Origin: Channa striata
Lineage: Eukaryota; Chordata; Actinopteri; Anabantiformes; Channidae
Direction of reading: 5' to 3'
NCBI GenBank assembly: GCA_033026295.1
Contig: CM065188.1
Coordinates: 18,488,619-18,552,618 of the forward strand
DNA length: 64,000 nucleotides
A model generated the notes under the pieces. The model ran no database searches, was not told the DNA's origin, and worked only from the letters and a program-made list of their open reading frames with translations. The translations under genes and the position numbers were made by a program. Positions 25,001 to 35,500 of the stretch are shown piece by piece. The stretch's first letter is position 1; every line of letters begins with the position of its first letter.

Positions 25001-27882
25001 GCAGAGCAGGTGAGGCATTCCTGGAAATAAGAGCAGGAACAGAAGCAGCTGCAGGTGGTCTCAGAGTAACATGTGAGGTTCTGCTCTCCAGGTCCATTAC
25101 TCTGGTTCTCTGGTGGAACTGCTGAGGATCAGGAACCCCTGGGGCTGTCGGGAGTGGACCGGAGCCTGGAGCGATGAGTGAGTGGAGCTCATGGATCCTT
25201 CTGATCTGTGTCTCTGATTTAGACTCAGAGCATTAGTGCAGACTCAGTTAGCATGGAGTGGTAATAAAAAGTAGAAATACCTCAGAAAAGAAACCAGCTG
25301 CAGCTGAGATAATTATTATTTCCAGTTATTTGGAAGTTACACCTCTGGTAACGAATTTAAAACAGCAGAAAAATTGGTTTGTGTGAGCACGGCACCACTC
25401 CACCTCTGTGACTTCACGGTTTTACCATCTATCAGGTCAAAGGAATGGGATCAAGTTCTGCCAGACGAGAAGAAGAAGCTGAATTACTCTGCTGAGGATG
25501 GAGAGTTCTGGTGAGACTCTGGTTCTGGAGATCATCTCACACTGTGTGTCAGGGAAATGTGGGACAGGACAGGAAGCTGCTGGAGATACAGAGCAGTGTT
25601 GTTGCTGATGTCAAAACGTTTCTGTTGGTGTAATCAGACTTTTTTCTGCAGGATGTCCTACAACGACTTCCTGCTTCAATATTCAGGCCTTAAGATCTGC
25701 AACCTGACCCCCGACGCATTAAGCAGCGACCAGGTCGGACGCTGGAACTACACTGAGTTCGAGGGCGAGTGGAAGATCGGCTCCACTGCTGGAGGGTGCA
25801 GGAACTATCCCAGTACGACATTTTATGATTGTTCTCACCTGCAGTCAAACACAACAAGTCTTTCATGTCTTTTCAGGTTTTTCATGTTGTTCTTGAAGTT
25901 ATTTAATAGATCTAAAACTGGCCCCCACTCCTTCAACCACAATGCTGGCAATCACCTGGACCTGATTCTCACTTGAAACTGCACCATGGACAACATCTTA
26001 GTTGCTCTTTTACATTTCTCAGATCACTTTGTCATTCAGCTTATCATCCTTCTCTTTAACCAGTCTGACTTCAATTCAATGCATTGCGTTATTGTCATTA
26101 TCACAATGACACAGGTTATAAGTACCAACGTGATATCATTGGTGTCACACAGCTGCATAGCAATGATGTAATAAGGACCATGAGAGGTGATGGTTTGATT
26201 GTCTAGGTTTGTTACATTGGGGTTTTGGTTGGCCCAAGTTGTGGTTGTTAAAACATAAGCACTGAAATTTAAACACACTTTATTTTTCCATTAGAGAAGG
26301 CAATTTTGGATCTGAGTTGTTTCTGTCAAAACAAGCATAAAGGAGATGTAATTCCTCAGCTAAGGTGGAACTGTTCACTGAAGGAGATGTTCTCTTGTAG
26401 TTCATTATGGTCTTGATGCCTGGGATTTCAGATCTTTGATGTGTAAAGTGCCTTAATGATTTTGTTAAGAATTGGTGCTACATAAATTACGTAAAATTGA
26501 GAATCTAATTTCTTGTACTGAAAGCAAAGACGTGCTGTATAAATGGACCTGTTTTCTCTCTGTAGGCACGTTTTGCTCCAACCCTCAGTTCTTTATCAGG
26601 CTGGAAGACTTGGACGACGACCCTCACGATGGAGTGGATGGCTGCACCATCCTGATCGGTCTGATGCAGAAATACACTCGCAGGAAGAGACAAGAACTCA
26701 ACACCATCGGATTCACCGTCCACAAGGTGAAACTCAAGATGAAACATGATGAGACCACAGGAAAGATGCCCAGAGTTAGTAGAGGAAAGACGTGGTTGAT
26801 GTTTTTATTTAGGGATCGGCCTCTTCCGACTTCATTACTGGTTTCTATATCAGTCATTTCCAAACAAGCGAAGAGTTTCTGTCTGTTACATTTCACTGTG
26901 ACTGTATGACTAGCATTTTTTGTGTCTGACCTCAGAATTACCTTCTTACCCATATGCTTTTCTTCTTGCAGGTTCCTGATAAGGTGGGTTCATACACGAT
27001 CAGAAAACTGACCTGTTGCAAATTCAGCGCATTTCTTTTGCTTTACAAAACTGTCCTGTCTTTAGTTGTCTCAGTTCAAATTTTTTGTAAACTAGGTAAA
27101 GAATCAAATTTCTCTTACTTTACGTAATTAATTCTAATTTCAGTTTTTGTTTCCTTGTCTTTGTATTATATAAAATCAAAAATAGGTTTTAAATGATCTC
27201 CTCCTCGTCTTTTCTGCTCTGCTTCCTGTCAAGTGTGGCAGGCATTTTTAATTAGCCCACTCTGAGTGAACACTTTGTAGAACCACCTTCTGGTGGTTTT
27301 ACAGCTATTACAAGTCTTTTTGGGTTGTGTCTCTACCAGCTTTGCATATCTGAAATTTTTGCCTATTCTACTTTCTAAATTGCTCAAGCTCAGTCAGATT
27401 GGAATGAGTGCCTGTAAACATCAATTTTCAAGTCTTGCCACAGAATCTCAATTGGATTGAGAGCTTTATTTCATTGTTCTGTCTGTAATATCTGATTACT
27501 GCGCTGTTTGACTCACATTCAGTCCAACCTCTTGCCTCGGGCACTCAAATCTAAACCCTAAATCCCTCACTAGCAGCTGTAGTAGATGCAGAAAAACATC
27601 AACGCACAATCACAGCCTGGGTCACCTTCTGTGTCGTGAATGCTCTTCTTCATCTCTGGTCAGTATAAAGGTCGAACTGTCTGCCTGGGTCCTGATGTCC
27701 TGTTGAAGAGAGAGCCTGTAGCTCGCATTAAGCCCTTCTCAAACCTGAGGGAGGTGTGTGAACGCTTTAAACTGCCGCCTGGAGACTACGTCATCATCCC
27801 CTCCACCTTTGAACCAAATCGCCAGGGAAGCTTCATCTTGAGGGTGTTTACAGAGAAAGAAGCCCATACCAGGTCAGCGTGA
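19364..27882 (+). CDS. Calpain B: calpain protease without penta-EF-hand domain
   Basis: Exons: 19364-19573, 21896-21965, 22075-22193, 22342-22475, 24164-24326, 24920-25009, 25092-25177, 25436-25510, 25652-25812, 26566-26726, 26972-26983, 27664-27882. The first exon holds the ATG and the FNQQDFEQLRSDCL / LFCDPTFPA calpain signature. All phases join and give 499 aa. The triad is present: Cys 22080-22082 (GDCWLLAAMA), His 24980-24982 (KGHAYS), Asn 25134-25136 (RNPWG). The C2-like domain has LEDLDDDPHDG and ends in LPPGDYVIIPSTFEP. After EAHTR the ancestral splice donor (AG/GTCAGC) is followed in frame by TGA, and AATAAA comes 95 bases later (27977-27982). No EF-hand exon is visible before calpain C. 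Exon 5 reads ALIRGS where calpain A and C read ALSGGS. A downstream exon beyond recognition cannot be excluded. Confidence 0.85.
21970..22016. repeat. (CA)n microsatellite
   Basis: Long CA run starting a few bases after the donor of calpain B exon 2; a (GT)n stretch at about 22057-22071 runs up to the acceptor of exon 3. The opposite repeats in this 109-base intron could pair in the transcript. Confidence 0.9.
22476..24163. other. Calpain B intron 4
   Basis: The first 70 or so bases match calpain C intron 4 almost exactly; the rest is unrelated to C until about 24142. I recognise no gene or named element. It appears to be inserted repetitive DNA of unknown class. Confidence 0.4.
24142..25826 (+). 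repeat. Duplicated block, copy 1 (pairs with 35454-37126)
   Basis: Exons 5-9 of calpain B with all intervening introns are nearly identical to the same part of calpain C. By eye intron 5 shows about five substitutions and a 14-base deletion in C, intron 6 looks identical, intron 7 shows one change and intron 8 about three. Similarity drops sharply at both ends. Confidence 0.9.
25890..26080 (+). mobile_element. LINE fragment (endonuclease C-terminal region)
   Basis: In calpain B intron 9, reads FNHNAGNHLDLILT, stop, then NCTMDNILVALLHFSDHFVIQ, matching the conserved segment after the endonuclease domain of fish L2-like LINEs. Broken by a stop codon. Confidence 0.6.
27240..27500. repeat. Probable interspersed repeat in calpain B intron 11
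   Basis: The TTACAAGTCTTTTTGGGTTG ... CTCAGTCAGATTGGA ... TCTTGCCACAGAATCTCAAT string is one I recall as common in teleost genomes. A different part of what may be the same family (CCAGTCAATTATATTTAC ... AACATCTCAGCAATGATCA) lies in calpain C intron 11 at about 39480-39610. Family name not assigned. Confidence 0.4.
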
Positions 27883-27976
27883 TACTGGTCACTGGAAATA
27901 CTGAGCTGTTTACTGGTCTGACTGGTGCTGGACCAGCAACACACCAGAACCGTCTTTTTGTCTTTAAAAAAAAACA

Positions 27977-27982
27977 AATAAA
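27977..27982 (+). terminator. Polyadenylation signal of calpain B
   Basis: AATAAA 95 bases after the TGA at 27880-27882. The flanking sequence (CTGTTTGGTTTGTTACAAAT) is shared with the 3' flank of calpain C. Confidence 0.55.
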
Positions 27983-27999
27983 AATTTAAAATCCTCAAT

Positions 28000-29390
28000 T
28001 TACAGCTGTTTGGTTTGTTACAAATGAATCAATAAGTAGATATAATCCCAGCACTCTTCAATTTTTTAAAGTTCACCTCTGACGTGTAGCCTGCTGGATC
28101 CAGGAAATCAGCAATAAAATGTGTTATTAATATTATTATTGTTATAATCAGCAGTGGGTAGTGTAAGTTTATTTTGAAATCGAACATGGGCCCTTGAGGA
28201 CCAGGATTAAGAACTCCTGTTCAGCAGGATTTTACAGCACAGCTTCATTTATCGTCTTAATGATCTCTCCAGCTTTACTGTGAACTAACTGTCCTCCATA
28301 AGCTATTTTTAATAAAGAAATTTCACCTAAACTGCGTTCTTCTGATTTCTTTAGAACTGATTCAAACTGAAGTCAAGTGAATAAATGATGTTGAACTTCA
28401 GAATTTAACGCCTATGAGTTTTATGTAGAGGTGGACAGTGGAAGTGTGGCACATGGCTTCAGCCCTGTAAACCCTGTTCTATTAAATATTAAGACCTATA
28501 TGTGGGCTTTTCAGTCTTTAATGGACAGATTTCAGCCCAGTGGACAAACCCCTGGAGGTTCTAATGATGATGAGATGATTCCAAAACAGGTTTGTGTTTC
28601 ATTTCAGAAAAGGCTCAATATTGTCTGTGTCCATATCACCTGGTCTGAGCACTGACTAACTTTATTAGCTAGTTGTCTGTTTGCACCATTCGGGAAGGTT
28701 GGAGAGCTAGAAGAGAAAGTTTTCTCCCTCAGTATCGCATGTTTCACATTCATTCATAGTCTGAAAAACACAAGAACATGTCATGTTTAATTTAAAGTCA
28801 TGTTTTTGGTTGAATCATTGCTAACAGTTCACATCAATGTCCAACTTCTTTTTTTGAGATCTGATGGATCTGAAATGTAATGGAAAACTCAAAAAAAACA
28901 AACAAAGCACTTCAACCATCCTTCTGTCCCTTACTTTGTGTGTTGACTGAATTTTCAGACTTTCTGTCTGATATAATGCTGATGACAGATAGTGATAGTG
29001 GGCAGTGATCTAACAAGCACAAAAATTATTTAAAGCATCCATACAATACAATAATCAGTGTCGAAAACTCTGTTACAAGTATAGGCCCTGCATTTTAAGT
29101 CCTACTCAGCAAAGAGTACAGACGTACTAGCTCAAAGAAACATTCGATTTGTGATTTTAAATCTCTCATTATGTTCAGGATAAAAGACTTCACTTAACGG
29201 GAGCTTGTCAAGTTGGGTTTGCATCTCAAAGACCTCATGGTACCACATCACCCCAATGGATCACTTCAGTCTTACAATGTTTGTCTTTACAACATTTTGG
29301 TTCATTTTAAGATCATTTGGTAGACGCTTTTATTTAAAGCGACTTACAAAGTAATTTACTACAGATATATATATATTTTTTTATTCCAAA
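28000..29390. other. 3' flank of calpain B, no PEF exons seen
   Basis: Contains a block at 28340-28510 that is homologous to 41715-41860 downstream of calpain C, so the duplicated unit reaches this far. No open, splice-bounded EF-hand motif (DxDxSGxL/M) was found. Confidence 0.5.
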
Positions 29391-29394
29391 CAAT

Positions 29395-29466
29395 TTAAAC
29401 ATGCTTGGTTGCCAGTTCCTTGGCCTTTGCCTTCTCCAGCTTAGCGACACGGAACTTGGGGCCCAG
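29395..29466 (-). pseudogene. rpl7a processed-pseudogene fragment (C-terminus)
   Basis: The minus strand encodes LGPKFRVAKLEKAKAKELAT then KHV and a stop, close to the C-terminus of ribosomal protein eL8 (RPL7A), followed on the same strand by a short UTR-like stretch with AATAAA. No introns or upstream coding remain, so it looks like a 5'-truncated retrocopy. The adjacent TTTGTAAGTCGCTTTAAATA word on the minus strand is a common fish LINE tail. Confidence 0.65.
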
Positions 29467-30039
29467 TGATGATATTTATTACTTCAGTGTCGTGGTTTTG
29501 GAAAGAGACTGAATGTATGTGGTGGTTGGATTAGCTTAAGTAGGGTGGGGTGATAGGGCTTAACTTAGTGCTGACATATTTTATAACTTGCCAAACAGTT
29601 TTGGGTATTAATGACAGTGTTGCAATGCGTTGGTGAAGGTTCGAAGTCATTGAGGTGTGGAATTCTGTAGGTCAAGTCATTTTGACTGGATTTCGTTCTT
29701 CTCGGATAGAAATATTTTGCTTGACCACCCATTAGCTTATTCCGTCTGAAGGAACGCTGACTAGGAAACCAAGATGTATCAAGATTAGGTCTTGTTCCTT
29801 TCATGGCCTGAATGGCCTTGTTAGGTGGATAATAGGAGAAGTAAGAACAGGGTGGAGTTCTAGATATGTAATGCTCCGACTCTGAACACCCTTAATCCTC
29901 CAGGAGACTGCGCCTAAGGCCTCCACCCCTGTTGAGAGAAGGACTCTACATGTGAACATAAAAGGGTTTAAATACTCCTCTCTCATATCCTTTTTCCTCT
30001 CTGTGTCATTCAGGTGCAGGTACACTGCTAATTCTGGTC

Positions 30040-30645
30040 CTTAAAACTGCTGTTAACCTAAAGAGTGTTTAACTGCCGACCTGAACTCACTTATCTAATA
30101 ATAATAATTTAATAAAAGTCAGGACTGCTCCTCTTACTGAACAAAAACCTATAACAAATAAATGTGGATTATTAAATATCAGATCTCTCTCATCTAAATC
30201 TCTGTTAGTAAATGACTTGATAAGCGATCATCAATTCGATTTATTTTGTCTCACTGAAACCTGGTTCTAGAAGAAAGAATATGTTAGTTTAATGAGTCGA
30301 CCCCCCCAAGTCATATTAACTATCATGTTCCTAGAAGCTCAGGCCGAGGTGGAGGAGTAGCAGCAATCTATCACTCAAGCTTACCGATAAACCCTAGACC
30401 TAAACATAGTTATAACTCATTTGAGAGTTTTACTCTGAGACTTTCACACCCAATTTGGAAAACTCAAAATCCACTCCTATTTGTTATTGTGTACCGTCCT
30501 CCAGTCCCTTATTCTGAATTTTTGACTGAATTCTCAGATTTTCTAGCCGACTTAGTGCAGATAAAGTCGTCATAGTGGGCGATGTAGATGCTGACAGTAA
30601 CTTCCTCAACACGGCATTTACGTCATTATTATATTCATGGTAGAA
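30040..30645 (+). mobile_element. LINE fragment, L2/Rex-type endonuclease domain
   Basis: Frames on the plus strand read LNIRSLSSKSLLVNDLISDH, FDLFCLTETWF, SSGRGGGVAAIYHSSL, YNSFESFTLRL and LLFVIVYRPPVPYSEFLTEF, the apurinic endonuclease part of a fish LINE ORF2, with internal stops. It lies between calpains B and C. Confidence 0.8.
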
Positions 30646-30969
30646 AAGCGCTACAAACGTGCAGAGATTTCAACTCAACTCAACTGGACGCTCAGTCTAC
30701 CTTCGCTGTCTGGTAAACCTGTGAGTTTAAAATCATCTTTATGACGGTGGCAGTTGTATTCTAATTATTCATCTGCTGCTGAATACTGTTAAACTCAGGG
30801 ACATGGCACATAACCTGCCACGACTGCACCTGCAGTCTTGGTAAAGTAGTGTTCAACATGTTGGTACTTGTTTCTGAGATCCTGTTAACTATCTAATCTT
30901 TTATCCCACAATGATCACACCCTCACCCCATCACACGCAATTATTATTTGTAACATGTTCCCATCATAT

Positions 30970-31181
30970 CCATATATGTACAAGTTTGGTTTGATTGGAC
31001 AGATTTCTTTAGCTGTAAACTTTACTGCCTACTGAAAACGAATAAATTGATGATGTCTGTTCCTGAGAAGAAGCCTTTGAATTCAGAACCTGGCTCTCTG
31101 CTCTGCTCTTCAGCTTTGCATTTCGAAAACAAACCAGACTCTTTTTTTGCAAGACGCAGGTTTTCTGTCGTGTGGACCAAG
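30970..31181 (+). promoter_or_regulatory. Calpain C promoter region and 5' UTR exon (predicted)
   Basis: Shares CCATATATGTACAAG, TGATTGGA and AGCTGTAAAC words with the calpain B upstream region, at similar spacing to a predicted untranslated exon ending CAAG/GTAAGA at 31181. No clear TATAAA was seen. Confidence 0.45.
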
Positions 31182-32589
31182 GTAAGAAAAGCTTAAATTA
31201 GAAAAGCAATGTCCTTAAGAATATAATGATTATCGCCCCGGAGCCCCTGGTTTGCACAGCTAGGTTCATACTGGTACAATGAGATTTGTGACATTTGATC
31301 TCTGTTCAGCACCACATTGAATATGAACCAAAATTCTGCAGATGTTGTGTGAAGCCAAGACCTTTGATTCCAGGGGTTTTATAAAAGTTTGGCATTAAAC
31401 ATTTATCAATTACAGCCATTTTCTTATACACCTATTTTTGATGGCTCATGAATGATGAGAGTAGCATATTTACCAATGTATGATTGTTTAATATTTGGAT
31501 GAAAATCCTTTGCCGTCAGTGACTGGAACCCATGAACATGATCAAATGGTGAGTTTCTTCCTTTTCAGATGCTTTTCCAGGACTTAACTGCAGCTGCTCT
31601 TGTGTTCAGGAAATTAGAAACTGCTCTGTTGTGTTGAGATCGGGTGACTGATGGTGTGTATGGAGCATGCCTGACAGATGCTGATGATGATGCTTTAGAT
31701 TTAGATTAAAATTACCTTTTTTTCTGTCTACAGAATAACATGGACATATGGATTTTAAAGTTGTTTTTAGTGGTTTGCACCTTGTTGTGAAGCCTTTGTA
31801 TTTTATTAATGGTATCATCTTTTGACAAAGACAAGTCTTCCTGTCCTCTTGTCTCAACTAGATGTTGTGATCGTTTTTTCTTCACCATGGACAGAATTCG
31901 GTGTTAAAACACTTGTTGTCTTCTGTGGTCTTCAAAGCCTTTTGCTGTTACTGACCTTGACAATTAATTCCTTTTTTAAATGTTCCAAACTATTGTTTTG
32001 GTCGATCCCAGTGTTTTTGCACGTCTCCTTGGTGAATTTTGGCTTTTTTCAGCCTAATCATGGTCTCCTTCGCCCACAAAAACTCCTCTTTGGGGCTCGT
32101 GTTGAGAGTTCTAGTAAACAGCTTCAAAATGCAAACATAATACTTAAATCCAGGTATTTGATTAGTTGTGGACTAACGTGGTAACAGGCCTGATCTGACC
32201 AGGAAACTTCTTCTCAGCCATTTGTTCCATTGGCTTAGATGGCTGTAAAATGGATGTAATTCCTGAAGGGTCAAAGCCCTGGAATCAAAGCTGAAAGTCC
32301 TTAAACACATCTGAAGTGTTTAGTTTCAAATGGCCACAAAATGTACATTTATAAACTTAACTCTACAGGCAAAAACAAAGCGATGCAGGTTTTAATAGAT
32401 GAGCAATGCTCACATTGAACACACGCTGCGTTTTATTTGGACTGTAGACAAACCAGCTACAAATGAGGCTGTCACCTGGTCTTCACTCTTTTTTTTGTCA
32501 TGTTTCATCTCTTCGTCTTGGTGTGTCGGCCCCTGGACCATCTGATTTCATCCATCACAACCAATGCCACACTGGAACAAAGATTCACA
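31182..32589. other. Intron between the predicted 5' UTR exon and coding exon of calpain C
   Basis: Unassigned sequence. The open frame at 31822-32184 shows hydrophobic low-complexity residues and no recognisable motif; I do not treat it as a gene. Confidence 0.35.
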
Positions 32590-35500
32590 ATGGCCAAAGC
32601 AGTCCCCTTCAACAAGCAGGACTTTGAGCAGCTTCGGAGCGAGTGTCTGAGGTCAGGCAAACTCTTCTGTGACCCGACCTTCCCTGCCAGCCCAGCCTCT
32701 CTGGGAAACAAGGTGCAGGGTCCAGGAGTAGAATGGAAACGGCCTAGGGTGAGTGGCGACCTAGACTATGATTACTGTTGTCTTTTTAGATAAGTTATGG
32801 CTAATTTTATCATGTATTCATTATGTTTCACAAACTGTATTTAAAATGGACGAGGAGCCAAAACATTACAACCCTAAATAACACAGTCCAGTAAGCAGCA
32901 GCCACTGTTAGCTCTATAATCAACACATAGTAGAATTGTCTCCTTTCCGTAAGTTAACTTAAAAACCGACAAATTGTAGCCTAGTCAAGTTCATGGTAGA
33001 GCTGTTGGGTTGGACACGACTGTAGACAGAGACCTACTAAAGTTAATCAGGTCTGACTAGGTTATCTGTGGGTGTCCACGTTCTGGGATAAACTGTCCAT
33101 CAGTCAAACTCCGGTTTACCTGTTTTCACCTGCTGTCTCATCCAATCAGGAGCTGTGTGATGATCCTCAGTTTATTCTGGATGGAGCCACAAGAACTGAC
33201 GTCTGTCAGGGAGAGCTTGGTGACCACAACCACACAGACACACACACGCATGTTTGTCTTTCTATACATGTGAGGACACTCATTGACATAACGCAGTCCC
33301 TAGCCCCTAACCCTAACCAAAACCTAGTTCTAACCCTGACCTTACCCACAGTCTTGACCCTTAAGAAAAACCCCTTTGAAGTTGTTTTGGACCAGTTAAA
33401 AAATGTCCTCACTAAGTGAGTGCACACACAAAAATAAAAATACCTGTGTGTGTCCAGGTGTGATCATGTGACCTGTTGTGTGTGTGTCAGGTGACTGCTG
33501 GCTCCTCGCTGCCATGGCCTCTCTGACTCTGGACCCTCAGATTCTGAACAGAGTGGTACCTCCTGATCAGAGCTTCACCTCTCAGTACGCTGGCATCTTC
33601 CACTTCCAGGTCAGCATCACCATCATCACCATCGTCACAGCTCTGTGCTCATCCTCCTCCATCTACCGATGAAGAGCAGGAGGTGGAGCAGAAAGCCCCA
33701 CAACAGGTGGATTTGTTGTGGGGCTTTCTGCTTCACAGGAAGTGAACCCATGTTCCCTGTTTCTGCAGCTGTGGCAGTTTGGGCAGTGGGTAGACGTAGT
33801 GGTGGACGACCGGCTGCCCACCAGATGGGGGAAACTGCTGTTCAACCACTCAGCCCAGAAAAAGGAGTTGTGGAGCGCTCTGCTGGAGAAGGCCTACGCC
33901 AAGTAAGAGACACAGTCGGAATTCTACAAACAGCAAAACCGACAGTAAAGAAACAACAGATGAACAAAAAGTGAACAACAGACAGATCAACAAACCAAAA
34001 CAAAAACTCTAATATAAGTTTGAAATAGACCTGATTTTGTGAACCGTTATGTACAGTGCATGGTGATGATCATGAGAACCACCACCATTCAGTTAGGGAA
34101 GCTTTAAAATGGTCAATCTGACCAATTCCTCTAAATTACCTTTTTAAATGACAAACAGGATGTCATTCAAAGCCAACGTAAAAACAGATCTTCTCACTGT
34201 GAATCCACTAACAGCACTTGAACATTTGTTTTGCTTTGCCTTTCGGTCTCAGTCACTAGTCTCTGCTCCATTGACAACGTGGCCCATGTATTAAGTCTGT
34301 CCTGGTCCTGGTGTTGCTCTAAAAAGTGTCTCCGAGATAAAGACATCATGGTGAGGTCATGTTAGCAGGTCTTTAGTGATCAAGCCTGTCCTCCTGCAGC
34401 AGAGTGGAACAGACAGGGCAGGTGTTTCCTGGTGGGTCCCTGTCTGCTATCACAGACCTACAGACAGCGGAACATTAAAATTAAGTTATGATGAAAGAAA
34501 CAGGGCTTGATAATGTTTTTTGAAAATAATTAGATTCTATTAATATACAAAACTTAAAATAGAGAGTTAAGAATGATATATAATCTCTAGTTTTTTCAAA
34601 AATTACTTTGGAATGGCATGGCAATGTCAGCAGCTGTCATGCAAGATGCTCCTCTGACCCACCAGGAGTAACTTGGGGTTCAGTGTGATATAGCGACATG
34701 TAAGGACTGAGGATTATGGTTAGGGTAGGGTACATCATTCTTATCTATTTCATCTCACTTTTACGTGTATGATAGGTCCTTGTTATCATTGTCCTCCAAT
34801 AACTGTGTCATTACAAAAACGTAGCTTTTATTAGTTTCTATTGATTAAAAAAGCCCAGCTCCAAGTCCCCAACATCCAGCAGCCCTCAGTCACTCTTGTA
34901 CTTGAGAAGTAAATTAAGAAGACTGTGAAAGAAATATCAGGTCCAAAGGATGCAGAATAGAATCAGCATAGCAAAACAGAAAACATACATTTTGTCTAGA
35001 CGTGCACGTGACAGTGCATCTGCCAAAGCATTCTCTTTCCCCCTAATATGTTGAATGTTGAGGACATACGCTTGCAGAAACTGTGGCCATCTGACCAATG
35101 ATTCACTGGGACATTTTGTCCTAATTATTCATTGGGACATTCATTGAGGCAAAAAAATGCTACAGGATTATGGTCTGTATACTCCAGCTCCTAGTTGAGC
35201 AAAGCTTCACCCATGTTGCAAACAACACTAACACGCCCACGACGAACCCGAAGGAGGATGCCACTACAACCTACTAGCGCAAACTCTGCCCTGCTTAACT
35301 GTCCATCTGCGCAACAGGATCCGACTAATCCTGACTAAAAACACTCAGGAAAGCACTTCACAGTCCAATCGTTCTAAAAATCACAGTCCTTTTCCCTTTA
35401 ACACAGACAACAAACAGTGTCCACACACTCTGAAAGACGATTTAAAGATTTTATAGCTCTTGTGTCTCGTCCTACAGGGTGAACGGCTCATACGAGGCTC

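Noticed and set aside
26727..26775. Extension of the calpain B C2-like exon into VKLKMKHDETTGKMPR
   Set aside because: The frame stays open in B and C, but the GTGAAA donor at 26727 matches the calpain A boundary in phase and position, so the extension is treated as intron, although alternative donor use is possible.
28431..28655. Possible downstream exon of calpain B (NDDEMIPKQ)
   Set aside because: The frame is not continuous with phase 2 from 27872 (a stop follows), and it does not resemble the calpain linker or an EF-hand.
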